Shown here piece by piece: positions 31,703 through 41,729 of a stretch of 64,000 bases of DNA. The stretch's first letter is position 1; every line of letters begins with the position of its first letter. The notes below the pieces were generated by a model that did not search any database, was not told where the DNA came from, and saw only the letters and a list, made by a program, of their open reading frames with translations. Source of the stretch: Lampris incognitus (Eukaryota; Chordata; Actinopteri; Lampriformes; Lampridae); NCBI RefSeq assembly GCF_029633865.1, contig NC_079211.1, positions 146,496,067-146,560,066 of the forward strand, read 5' to 3'. The position numbers were made by a program, and so were the translations under genes.

Positions 31703-31980
31703 CCATCCTCTTCCTCTAGCGCTGTCCCTTCAATACATTGTGTAAACACAACGTCCATTGCACGTCTGTCCATCTTTGGAGAGAGATCCTGCTCTGTTGC
31801 TCTCCCTGAGGTTTCTTCCTATTTTTCTCCCTGTTAAAGGTTTTTTTGGGGCTTTTTTGAGAGTTGTTCCTCATCCGATGTGAGGGTCTAAGGACAGGAT
31901 GTGGTATTGCAGTAAACCCCACTGAAGAAAAGGTATAATTTGTGATAATGGGCTATAGAAATAAAATTGACTTCACTTGA
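31703..31980 (+). repeat. LINE 3'-UTR-like repeat, copy 1
   Basis: Shares TCCATTGCACG, GCTCTCCCTGAGGTTTCTTC, GGGTCTAAGGACAGGATGT and the AATAAAATTGA-type tail with 34594-34852. Both look like the 3' end of the same retroelement. Confidence 0.7.
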
Positions 31981-32136
31981 CTTCCTCTTTTGGTTGGGCA
32001 ATGGTTGACTCACTTCCTCTGTGCCGTAAATCGAGCCTTCGTTTTCCCAGGAGCTCGGACCCGGCGGCAGACAGAGTTGCATGTTGAAAGCGAGGCTTAT
32101 AGGGAACCAATCCAAACGCCGATGGCGTCATTAGTC

Positions 32137-32783
32137 CAGTGGTTCTCAACCTTTTTGGGGTCCTGGACCCCCTGCGTATTTTTGATCTACCCTGAGGACC
32201 CCTCCACCTGATCTTGGGGGAGGGGGGTTGCAATTTGATAGAAACAGTAGAAACTGCATGTTAAATTGCATTATAGCATTTATTCACTCTTTGGGGCAAA
32301 AATAAGAGCTTTCAGTTGGAACTTAGATATAGTTAACAAAACAGAATTCTTATGCAGTAACATTCAGATATATGTAACAAAACAGAATATGTATTCAGTA
32401 ACTTTCAGATATATGTAACAAAACAGAATATGTATTCAGTAACTTTCAGATATATGTAACAAAACAGAATATGTATTCAGTAACTTTCAGATGTATGTAA
32501 CAACAGAATTTTTATGCAGTAACTTCTAACAATGCAAACGGGAGCGAGATCTCTTATTAAAATACAATAAATTACACTTGTGAAACAGATGTAATTAGAG
32601 AAAAAAGTCCTGTTACCCTTTATAGTTTAGGTAGATAAAGGTCTCAGTCACATTTGAGTAAAATAATCCTATTTCTATAAATGTCATAGGATCTTTTTTT
32701 TAAAGATATTTTATTTTCACTGACCCCTTGCAATTACACCACGGACCACTAGGGGTCCGCGGACCCCCGGTTGAGAAACACTG
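32137..32783. mobile_element. non-autonomous hAT element, CAGTGGTTCTCAACC ends
   Basis: Starts CAGTGGTTCTCAACCTTTTT and ends with the complement (CCCGGTTGAGAAACACTG), the classic Charlie-type hAT termini. The flanking 8-mers do not match, so the target duplication is lost or the end is slightly off. Non-coding; contains a 41-bp minisatellite. Confidence 0.82.
32325..32525. repeat. 41-bp minisatellite inside the hAT element
   Basis: About five units of AGATATATGTAACAAAACAG plus AATATGTATTCAGTAACTTTC. The outer units are more diverged. Confidence 0.85.
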
Positions 32784-33189
32784 GGAGGTTTAAAGGCTTA
32801 TCTGAACTTTACAGTTGGCTGTGTTCGTTTTAAACCCAGTTTGAATAATACTGCCATCTACTGTTTTATGTCTTTATTCTGTGGCTTTATATTAAACTGT
32901 AGTTTCATTTTTTAAAACTTATCTATTTATTTATTTATTGCACTTCTCTAATTTCTTCTCTTAGTCTGGGTCCGGTTTCATAGAGACAGCCACGCCATGG
33001 TCTGAAAACAGTGTCTGATTACCAAATAAATCCCCTGTGGTGATAGGTATACTTCACCAGCTGCATGTATTCTGCACAGTTTTGATAATCAATCAACCTC
33101 ATTTGTTTTATGGTTAAGCCGGCACGAGCCTCCTCAACTGTTTACTACAGCAAACTGGTTACGCAACACGCCTTGGCTGCGAGGCTGCA
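32784..33189. other. intergenic
   Basis: AT-rich; nothing recognised. Confidence 0.35.
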
Positions 33190-33885
33190 CTTGGCTCTTT
33201 AGTCGAAATCTTCGTGCCACCTTAAAAGATTCGGCGATGACGTCATTTGGCCCGTAGGCGGCTGTTTTTTTGTGGAAACGATGAGGAGACTCCTGTTCAT
33301 TTATTTCTTAGTTGTTCAGTAACAGATAAGTTGTGGAAAGGCCCAGGATCTCACATTTTCTTAAATGCAAACTTCACACATTCGTTTACCCTGAAAGACA
33401 CAGTTTGTTGCTATGGCAATTCACAAAATAAAATCTTGGAACACGTGGTTTATTTTAATTTCATTGGCAAATTTTTTTGTGCACAAGCAGGAATTCTCTA
33501 ATTCCCGACCTTATTTGCAACATTCCCTGCTTGAACTTGAATCTCTCTTAAATTCTGTTAGGTTATTAAAAGACAACAAGAGTGGAAAATTGTTAAACTC
33601 CTGTGACAACATCTTGAAAGAATCCTCTGACAATTCTGTGACTTAATGCTTCTTTATTCTTATATTTTATTTTCAATTTCAATGCAGTTGTTTTCCTTTT
33701 TAATTCTGCTTATTTTTTATTCAGGTTATGTATTTTTTCATGATACAGAACATTGTTATATTTCAAATGGGGAATCTGTTTTGTTCACCGCGAGTCTCTG
33801 TTTTCTGTCTGACGTTGCATGTGCATTGCTGTTGTGTTGATTCCTGTATGTGTATTTTTTGCAATTAAATTTTTTTAAAGAAGTC
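33190..33885 (+). mobile_element. L1/Tx1-like LINE ORF2 C-terminus, frameshifted
   Basis: One frame gives a zinc-finger-like segment FFCGNDEETPVHLFLSC followed by VTDKLWKG (the RT-linked C/H module). The next frame gives FVHKQEFSNSRPYL and LLELESLLNSVRLLKDNKSG, as in the C-terminal region of L1/Tx1 ORF2. It ends near GCAATTAAATTTTTTTAAAG. Dead fragment. Confidence 0.65.
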
Positions 33886-34593
33886 TTTTACTGCTGATCA
33901 GTAATCAATAGTGGAAACGTCCCCAGTAGAAGAGAGAAAATACATCGACCTTCCAGTTTACTTGTTATACTTGAAACTCAGTCACACTATGAGACAAGAT
34001 GGACTGTAGACAAATAGGTGATTTATTGCTTGTTCTGTGTTTTTTGTGGTTTATGCCTTTATGTAAAGCACTTTGAATTGCCTTTGTGTATGAGATATGG
34101 TGTTTTGGTTTCTCGTGATCTTACCTTGTAAACACCCCAAACTCTGTAAGAGCTGACACAGAGGGGTCAGAGATAATGGCAGCAAATCTCTTGTTCCTCT
34201 CTCTTCCGGTAGCTCAGTTGCATGTTCTCAGGCCTTAGCATCTGGCTTTTCTGACGTCTTCACAATCACGAGAATTGGGAAATTACGCGATGACACTTTG
34301 CTCACTGGGCCACACAGTCTGATATACCAGGTTTATATGTCCGACAGTGAAAATGCTGCAGTAAAATCATTCAGTATTTCCTGGTGCTGCGTTACCTTGT
34401 TTGTCAGGCCTAAGTGTTTTGGTTTTTCTGACGTTTCAGTAGGCAGGAGCGAGGGCCACGGCAACTGGGTGTTTGTTTCTTCAGTTAAGGGAGTTTTTCT
34501 GGCCCCAGGGTAGATTTTCAAGAGAAAAACAAGAACAAAAACAAAAAATTTTGTAAACATTTTTTTGTCCATTATAATTCTGTTATCCTCTTT
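33886..34593. other. intergenic
   Basis: No gene or shared repeat seen. Confidence 0.35.
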
Positions 34594-34855
34594 CAGTGTT
34601 GTATTATGTGAATTGCGTGAACACAACATCCATTGCACGCTGTCCGTCTTGGGAGAGAGAGCCCTCCTGTGTTGCTCTCCCTGAGGTTTCTTCCTATTTT
34701 CTCTCCCTGTTAAAGGGTTTTTTTAGGGAGTTGTTCCTTATCCGAAGAGAGGGTCTAAGGACAGGATGTTGTGTTGCTGTTAAGCCCACTGAGGCAAATG
34801 TTTAATTTGTGATATTGGGCTACACAAATAAAATTGATTTGATTTGATTTTTAAA
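34594..34855 (+). repeat. LINE 3'-UTR-like repeat, copy 2
   Basis: Near match to 31703-31980, ending in AATAAAATTGATTTGATTTG, a typical polyadenylation signal plus short tandem tail. Confidence 0.75.
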
Positions 34856-35452
34856 AAACAGTTAGAGTAAGGTTGTGTTAGTTATTAAAAAAAAAAGATT
34901 CGTGTCTCAGTGGTGACATTTTAATACTTTTTCAGTGTGTTGAAAATTCACATGTGCCAGAATTTCACTGTTTTGGGCTTGTCCCCAACCCAGACTTCTT
35001 AACTTCCCCTCTAAAGTAATAAAGTAATGAAAATTGTTACATTCATTAAAGCTTTACTTTGCATTTTGCCATAATAATTTATAAAGACATATTTCAAATG
35101 CATGTGGTTTATATATGTGCAATTTGCACATTTTTATAGTTAAATGTCGCTGTCCCACATACTTCTGTCATTACATCACACCCAGCATTTTAGAGCCAGG
35201 ACGTTTTTCAAACAGTGTGGTTGCCATGGAAACGAGACGTGCCAGAGGCGCGTGACCAGTCATGGCGGAAGCGAGACTTTTCATGGCCGCAAATGTCATG
35301 TGAAGATTTATGTGTCCTGATCTGAGAGCATGCTTATTAGCAGAAATAAGAAAATTCACTCCATTCACGTATATTCATTGTACACTGTGTGCTAGCTAAC
35401 AGGTTAGCTTAGCAAGTCTAAGACTGCCAACTTTTTCTCCAAAAGGTGAGGA
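34856..35452. other. intergenic
   Basis: AT-rich with several A/T runs; no feature recognised. Confidence 0.35.
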
Positions 35453-35482
35453 GCGTCATGACGTCACGCGTCATGACGTCAC
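35453..35482. promoter_or_regulatory. two tandem palindromic CRE motifs (TGACGTCA)
   Basis: A 15-bp unit GCGTCATGACGTCAC occurs twice head to tail, giving full palindromic CREB/ATF sites at 35459-35466 and 35474-35481. A degraded third (GTCATAACGTCA) follows at about 35511. No host transcript is obvious nearby. Confidence 0.5.
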
Positions 35483-35774
35483 ACGCTGCTGTTACAGCTT
35501 TGAAAGAGGCGTCATAACGTCAACCTTATTAAGATGTTTGTTCCAGACCACTTAATTAATAGAGCTTTTTTTTTGGGGGGGGCAGATTTGAAAGAAATCC
35601 ATATGTTATATTTTCAACATTTCTAAAGCCAAAAGTGCCCCAAATTGAAGAATCGCCCATGTGCAGCATATTTCATACACAAGCCCAATGTAAAGGCTTT
35701 GCATAAAGGCATAAAACACGTAAAAACCGATACGGAACAAGACAGAAAGCGGAACCACTTATTTATGTACAGTC

Positions 35775-35967
35775 TGTAATATTTGCTAGTAATATTTGAT
35801 TTGCTAATGTCCCTTACGGCTTTCCGTAGCGCCACAACAAAGTCACGTGATGTACGTAACAACGTCAGTCGGAATCCGGTCGGTGAATAAACACCCAGCA
35901 CGAGAGAAGTCGTCCTTGCTTTATTAATGTTATAAGTTAACATAGCCAGAGGGCACAGATCATTACA
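35775..35967 (+). repeat. Gypsy-2 5' LTR
   Basis: TGTAATATTTGC to CAGATCATTACA. Contains CACGTGATGTACG and an AATAAA at 35886-35891. Confidence 0.96.
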
Positions 35968-35985
35968 TGGTGTCAGAGTAGCGGA
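35968..35985 (+). other. Gypsy-2 primer binding site
   Basis: TGGTGTCAGAGTAGCGG directly abuts the LTR; the leading TGG pairs with the CCA end of a tRNA. The specific tRNA is not identified. Confidence 0.75.
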
Positions 35986-36000
35986 GTTTAAATACCCAAT

Positions 36001-39000
36001 ATGGATTCGTACGGCGTTCCAGCTCCACGGATGGACTGGGAATCGGCGAACTTACCTGAAGCATGGAGACGATTTCGACAAACAACGGAGCTAATGTTCA
36101 CGGGCCCCCTGCGCGGGAAGAATGAAGAGGAGAAATGCAGCTACCTCCTGCTCTGGATAGGGGAAAAAGGGCGCGATGTGCACAACACTTGGACACTCAG
36201 CGGAGAACAAGCCAAGAAGCTAGAAACGTACTACGATAAGTACACTGAGTACATCACCCCCAAAGCAAACCCGATTTATGCCAGATATAAATTTCATGAA
36301 AAGATGCAGGGAGAGAGTGAATCCTTCGAACGATTTGTAACTGAGCTAAAGCTCCTAGTCAAAGACTGTGGCTACCCAAATGCCGACGAGATGGTCAGGG
36401 ACCGCATCGTGTTTGCCACCAACTCACCCAGAGTGAGAGAAAAGCTACTTAGCCAGGGAGCTGAGCTAACGCTAGAAAAAGCCATAGATGTAGCCCGCTC
36501 ACACGAGCTAGCAAAGCAACAGCTAACGTTTATGGGCCAGGGCAGCACACATGAAACGGTGCACGCAATAGGCAGAAAGACTTACAAACCGAACGCACCC
36601 AAAGCAGCTAACGCTAACTTCAGACAAAGGGACGTTAGCACCGCCGCCAGGGCGTGTAGCTATTGTGGAGGGCTACACGGCGCTAAAGCCACTTGCCCAG
36701 CTAAGGGTAAACAATGCATTAAATGCAAGAAGCTCAATCATTTTGCTAAAGTATGCAAGTCTAGCTCCCAGGGACAGACAAAGTACTACCGCGGCACAGT
36801 ACATGCCGTCGGAGAGAACCCAGAAGAGTGCACCACTGACAGAGAACAGGAAGAACTGTACTTCGACAACATTACAGTGGAGAGCACCGCTGTGGGAGAA
36901 CAGACAGAGCTGTACATAGACTGCATCTCAATAGAGAACAACGGAAAAAGCAACGAGCAGGCCTACGTAGAGGTTGGAATAGGCACACCTCCACAGAAGG
37001 TAAAGTTTAAACTAGACACTGGGGCACAGGCCAATACTATTCCCACCAACCTGTTCCAGGCGCTGTTCAAAAATGTGACACTGAAACCAGCAATACACAG
37101 ACTCACTGAATATGGAGGAGGCGCGCTGAGCGTGAAAGGCACATGCAAACTCAAATGTAAGTACAGAGACAATGCAATGATGCTGGACTTTTACGTCATT
37201 GACACAAACGCCCCACCAGTCATGGCAATGAAAACATGCCGTGACCTAAACTTGGTAAAAATAGTGATGGCTGTGAGCGAGGAAAACAATGTCACATCAC
37301 AGAGCATAATGGATGAGTATGCAGATGTTTTCCAGGGAATAGGAGAGTTCCCAGGCGAATGCACCTTCCGCGTCACACCAGATGCAACGCCGGTCGTCTG
37401 CCCGCCACGCAGAATCCCCATCGCCCTACGCAGCAAACTGAGGGACGAGCTTGACAGCATGGAGAAAGGCGGCATAATCTGTAAGGTAACAGAACCCACA
37501 GAATGGGTGAACGCACTCGTCATTGTTGAGAAGCCAAAGACAGGCAAACTTAGAGTGTGTTTAGACCCCAGAGCTCTTAACAAAGTGATACAACGACCTC
37601 ACTACCCCCTCCCCACGCTGGAGGACGCCACCACAAAGCTTGCTGGAGCTGAGTACTTTAGCGTGTTAGACGCGCGGTCAGGCTATTGGGCCATCAAACT
37701 GAGCACTGAATCCTCAATGTTGACGACATTTAACACAGTGTTTGGCAGGTATCGTTTCCTCAGACTGCCATTCGGAATCGTGTCCGCTCAAGACGAGTTC
37801 CAGAGACGCGTGGATGAAACATATGAAGGATTGGACGGTGTGACGGCCATAGTGGACGACATACTAGTGTTCGGCAAGACTAAAGAGGAACATGACCAGC
37901 GTCTCAGAGCGATGCTGAAGCGCACAAGGGAGCGAGGGGTGAGGCTCAACCCCGACAAGTGTCACATATGCGTGTCCGAGGTAAGCTACTTCGGCCACAC
38001 GCTCTCACACGAAGGCATCAAACCAGACCCACACAAGGTGAAGGCGGTCAAGGACATGCAACCCCCACAGAACAAAGCAGAGCTGGAGACAGTCCTCGGC
38101 ATGATCAACTACCTCGCCAGATTTGCTCCACACCTCTCACAGATAAACTCACCCCTCAGACAGCTTCTGAAACAGGACAGTGAGTTTGTGTGGGATGCAG
38201 TCCACGACAAGGCGTTCCAAGAGATGAAGAATCTCATTACACAGCACCCAGGTCCAGTACTCTCACATTTCGACCCGCAGAAAGAGCTGCGACTCCAAGT
38301 GGATGCATCCAAAAGTGGCCTTGGGGCTGTCATGCTCCAAGATGGCAAACCAATTGCCTATGCGTCCAAGTCACTCAACAGCACTGAAGAAAACTACGCA
38401 CAGATAGAGAAGGAGCTCTACGCTGTGGTCTTCGGCTGCAAGAGGTTCCACGAGTACATGTATGGACGAAAAGTGATTGTGGAGTCAGACCACAAGCCTC
38501 TGGAGGCAATACTAAAAAAGCCACTGGCAGCAGCACCACCCCGGCTGCAACGGATGATCCTGGCGCTCCAAAAATACGACATCCAAATCATCCACCGCCC
38601 CGGTAAGGATATACCGGTGGCCGACACACTGTCACGCAAGTCAATAGAACACCACGACAGTGACCTACAGGAAGGGATGGAGGCCCAAGTGCACACAGTC
38701 CTCAGCAACATCCCTGTGAGCGACACAAGACTCACAGAAATCAAGCAGGAAACAGCGCAAGATCCACAGCTCACCGCACTCAGACGAGCCACACTCACTG
38801 GCTGGCCAGACACAAAGAAAAAGTGCCCGCCCAGCATCCAGGAATACTGGAACCACAGAGCAGAAATCTCAGAAATGGACGGTATCCTGTTCAAAGGTGA
38901 GAGAATCATTGTCCCCCAAAAGCTTCGCAAGGACATGATACAGCGCATCCATGCCAGCCACCTTGGCGTGGAAAAAAGCAAATGCCGAGCAAGAGACTTA

Positions 39001-40035
39001 CTGTTCTGGCCTGGCATGGGGAAACAGATCGAGGATGCGGTAGCAGACTGCAGCATATGCCAAGAACGGCGCAGCGCAAATGCAAAGGAACCAATGATGT
39101 CACACGCCATACCCGAGCGGCCGTGGCAAGTGATAGGCACAGACCTATTCACATGGAACTCACAGGACTTCATAGTCACTGTGGACTACTACTCCAGATT
39201 CTTCGAGCTAGAGAGACTTTACAGCTGCACCTCATCTGCCGTCATCATGAAGCTGAAAGCAGCAATGGCTCGACACGGAATCCCCGAGACTATCATCAGC
39301 GACAACGGTCCGTGCTACAGCTCTGGTGAGTTCCGCAACTTCTCACAGACATGGGGTTTCTCACACACCACCACAAGCCCCCACTACCCACAGAGCAACG
39401 GCCTCTCCGAGAAGACTGTCCAGACGGCCAAACGCATCCTGGACAAAGCCAAAGCTGAGAACAAAGACCCCTACATGAGCTTACTGGAGTATCGCAACAC
39501 ACCGGTGGACAACCTGAAATCACCGGCACAGCTACTGATGAGTCGGAGGCTGCGGTCCATTCTCCCATCAACAGCAAAACACCTGCAGCCACAGATCGCC
39601 AGTCAGGAGGATGTTCACAAAAGGAGAGAGGTATGTCAACAGCGCCAGCAGGCATACTACAACCGAACAGCCAAACCTCTGCCCCACCTGCCCGCAGGCA
39701 CACCAATCCGCTTCCGGCAGGAGGATGGATCCTGGAGACCTGCAACTGTGGAAAGACCAGCGAACACAGAGAGGAGCTACCACATCCAAACCAAAGAAGG
39801 TCAGATCTACCAACGCAACCGTCAACACCTGCGACAAAGCAGAGTGAACACTCACACTACGCACACACACACTTCACAGCAGACTGTTACCAGCGCTAAC
39901 AACAACACACAAGCCCATCAGCAAGAGCATGCTGAACCTCCAGACACGAACAATCAGCGACAACCAGACACACAGCCTGGTTACACCACGAGGTCAGGTC
40001 GCACGATCAAACCAAGACAAATCCTTGACTTATGA
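36001..40035 (+). CDS. Gypsy-2 gag-pol polyprotein, 1344 codons, uninterrupted
   Basis: Makes the structural protein and enzymes for retrotransposition. The ATG at 36001 is 33 bp past the LTR. Order: gag capsid region (1-200); two zinc knuckles (first Cys near residue 219, CSYCGG; second CIKCKKLNHFAKVC from 239); protease with LDTGA (Asp 339); reverse transcriptase with VLDARSGYWAIKL, LPFGIVSAQDEFQR and IVDDILVFGK (Asp 619/620); RNase H with LQVDASKSGLGAVML (Asp 768) and SDHKPLEA; integrase with the HHCC zinc module (HASHLG from 984 to CSICQ) and catalytic Asp 1048, Asp 1101, Glu 1137 (35 residues between the last two). Gag and pol share one frame, with no frameshift or stop between them. All catalytic residues I can check are present. 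Confidence 0.95.
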   Translation: MDSYGVPAPRMDWESANLPEAWRRFRQTTELMFTGPLRGKNEEEKCSYLLLWIGEKGRDVHNTWTLSGEQAKKLETYYDKYTEYITPKANPIYARYKFHEKMQGESESFERFVTELKLLVKDCGYPNADEMVRDRIVFATNSPRVREKLLSQGAELTLEKAIDVARSHELAKQQLTFMGQGSTHETVHAIGRKTYKPNAPKAANANFRQRDVSTAARACSYCGGLHGAKATCPAKGKQCIKCKKLNHFAKVCKSSSQGQTKYYRGTVHAVGENPEECTTDREQEELYFDNITVESTAVGEQTELYIDCISIENNGKSNEQAYVEVGIGTPPQKVKFKLDTGAQANTIPTNLFQALFKNVTLKPAIHRLTEYGGGALSVKGTCKLKCKYRDNAMMLDFYVIDTNAPPVMAMKTCRDLNLVKIVMAVSEENNVTSQSIMDEYADVFQGIGEFPGECTFRVTPDATPVVCPPRRIPIALRSKLRDELDSMEKGGIICKVTEPTEWVNALVIVEKPKTGKLRVCLDPRALNKVIQRPHYPLPTLEDATTKLAGAEYFSVLDARSGYWAIKLSTESSMLTTFNTVFGRYRFLRLPFGIVSAQDEFQRRVDETYEGLDGVTAIVDDILVFGKTKEEHDQRLRAMLKRTRERGVRLNPDKCHICVSEVSYFGHTLSHEGIKPDPHKVKAVKDMQPPQNKAELETVLGMINYLARFAPHLSQINSPLRQLLKQDSEFVWDAVHDKAFQEMKNLITQHPGPVLSHFDPQKELRLQVDASKSGLGAVMLQDGKPIAYASKSLNSTEENYAQIEKELYAVVFGCKRFHEYMYGRKVIVESDHKPLEAILKKPLAAAPPRLQRMILALQKYDIQIIHRPGKDIPVADTLSRKSIEHHDSDLQEGMEAQVHTVLSNIPVSDTRLTEIKQETAQDPQLTALRRATLTGWPDTKKKCPPSIQEYWNHRAEISEMDGILFKGERIIVPQKLRKDMIQRIHASHLGVEKSKCRARDLLFWPGMGKQIEDAVADCSICQERRSANAKEPMMSHAIPERPWQVIGTDLFTWNSQDFIVTVDYYSRFFELERLYSCTSSAVIMKLKAAMARHGIPETIISDNGPCYSSGEFRNFSQTWGFSHTTTSPHYPQSNGLSEKTVQTAKRILDKAKAENKDPYMSLLEYRNTPVDNLKSPAQLLMSRRLRSILPSTAKHLQPQIASQEDVHKRREVCQQRQQAYYNRTAKPLPHLPAGTPIRFRQEDGSWRPATVERPANTERSYHIQTKEGQIYQRNRQHLRQSRVNTHTTHTHTSQQTVTSANNNTQAHQQEHAEPPDTNNQRQPDTQPGYTTRSGRTIKPRQILDL

Positions 40036-40346
40036 ATGTTAAAAAAAAAAAAGAGAATTTTACACCAACCTGTACTATACCTGCTATGTTTTGAAAAGAA
40101 ATATTTACAGCGTTCACTTACCTTGTGTACCTACCTGCTGTTTGCAGTTACCAGTAATGAAATGAAAAAAAAAGATGAAATGTTATTACGGTGTCACATT
40201 TAGACAGTGAAGGAAATGTTTTACACTACTTTGTTGCAGTCCAGTTATATAAGAGTTCCACTTTCATATTCTTTCTTATTAAGATTGTATTCGCTTATAA
40301 ACGTGCTCAACGTGGTCTGTATCTCTGCAGAGAAAGCAGCACTTTT

Positions 40347-40360
40347 CAGAAAAAGGGAGA
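40347..40360 (+). other. Gypsy-2 polypurine tract
   Basis: AGAAAAAGGGAGA immediately before the 3' LTR, where plus-strand synthesis would start. Confidence 0.8.
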
Positions 40361-40553
40361 TGTAATATTTGCTAGTAATATTTGATTTGCTAATGTCCCT
40401 TACGGCTTTCCGTAGCGCCACAACAAAGTCACGTGATGTACGTAACAACGTCAGTCGGAATCCGGTCGGTGAATAAACACCCAGCACGAGAGAAGTCGTC
40501 CTTGCTTTATTAATGTTATAAGTTAACATAGCCAGAGGGCACAGATCATTACA
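40361..40553 (+). repeat. Gypsy-2 3' LTR
   Basis: Same 193-bp sequence as the 5' LTR, no difference seen by eye, followed by the CAGTC duplication. Confidence 0.96.
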
Positions 40554-40558
40554 CAGTC

Positions 40559-41327
40559 CATCTTGTCTCATAGTGACTGTGCATTTTAAAAGTAGATTTT
40601 CAACATTATTAAGTATTTCTAATCAAAACATGGAACTACAAAGTAAATGTTTTTGTTTTTTTCTTCTACTCCCCAGTATTGATTACAGATTAGAGGTAAA
40701 GGGCTACACTGCCACCTACCCGCCAAATAACGCCATTGCAGAATCTTTTAAGGTGGAATGAAGAATTGGAATAAGAAACCGAGTTCTGCTCCGTCAGCTG
40801 GCTATACAACATCTCTGAACTCGGTAAAGCAAAACGGACTTAGACTGATAACAGCGGATGTCCGCTTTGTTCGGGCTTTGAATGCATTTAATCTGCCACC
40901 CAGAAAGACCGACCAGAGAGAAGACAGAACCGAACCAGCGGAACCGGACCTCGGGACGTGTTCTGCCGAGATTTGTACCCACCGATAGAATACGTATCCC
41001 TTATGGTCAGCTAAACCGGACCTTGGGTCTCCACTTCCACTTAAGAGGAGGATGAAATTAAACATATGGCGGAGATTGCTTAGTTTACTCTCTTGTTACT
41101 ATGTCTATTCCGTCGACTTGGGTTTAACAAAAGTAGCACAGTGAAAACGGGCCAGCTGCAAACTGGGAAAACGCTTTCGGCTCGTCTGCATCTTCTCCAA
41201 ATGACCAGAGTAGAAAACGTGAATCACAATCAATTATTGATTCTTTTGCACGACTGGACGAACTACCATCAGTTTGGGATCGCGTGCAGATCACGTTGTT
41301 ATAACGGGGCCCGTCCAACTTCATGTT
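40559..41327. other. upstream of the P2X gene
   Basis: Holds short frames without family signature. Probably promoter-proximal sequence of the P2X gene mixed with old repeats; I cannot place a start site. Confidence 0.35.
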
Positions 41328-41428
41328 GCTCCATCCATCCGTCCGTCCATCCCGCTTATCCCGCTGTCAGGGTCGCGGGGATGCTGGAGCCTATCGCAGC
41401 CGTCATTGGGCGGCAGGCGGGTAATCAC
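41328..41428 (-). mobile_element. SINE-B copy 4, 3' fragment
   Basis: CATCCGTCCGTCCATCCCGC, GTCGCGGGGATGCTGGAGCC and GTCATTGGGCGGCAGGCGG, complement of the family 3' end. Confidence 0.82.
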
Positions 41429-41610
41429 GTGTCTGGGATACATTTTTCTACGGGGGGGATGCGAAACTTGGCGGGACAGTCTCTCTGGCCTGGGTGCCGC
41501 TGCGGACAGCTGCAGAAACGCTTGCACATGTGACCCGCACACAGGAAGGAGAGAAGAGTCCCGAATGAGTCAGAGAGATTCCTCCTCAAAATCCTCCTCG
41601 GGTAAAAGAC

Positions 41611-41729
41611 ATGTCGAGCAAGCTGTTCAATCTCTGTCAGTACGAAACCAACAAACTGGTCCGGATAAGGAGCGTGAGACTGGGCTCGCTGAAATGGACC
41701 CTGAACGGGCTGATTCTGATGTTCATCTG
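41611..41729 (+). CDS. P2X exon 1
   Basis: Begins ATGTCGAGCAAGC and reads MSSKLFNLCQYETNKLVRIR, then SLKWTLNGLILMFIC: the cytosolic N-terminus and first half of TM1. Donor GTGAGT at 41730; leaves phase 2. The start was chosen because it puts the YETNK kinase motif at residues 11-15, as in the family. Confidence 0.9.

Larger units (their letters stand above)
35770..40558 (+). mobile_element. structurally intact Ty3/Gypsy LTR retrotransposon (Gypsy-2)
   Basis: 193-bp LTRs at 35775-35967 and 40361-40553 (TGTAAT...ATTACA) that I read as identical. Flanked by the 5-bp duplication CAGTC (35770-35774 and 40554-40558). A primer binding site starts right after the 5' LTR, a single gag-pol frame fills the interior, and a polypurine tract precedes the 3' LTR. 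No env-like frame and no chromodomain. Identical LTRs and an unbroken frame point to very recent insertion. The short LTRs and clade-specific motifs resemble Mag/Barthez-like lineages, but I cannot fix the clade. Confidence 0.96.
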
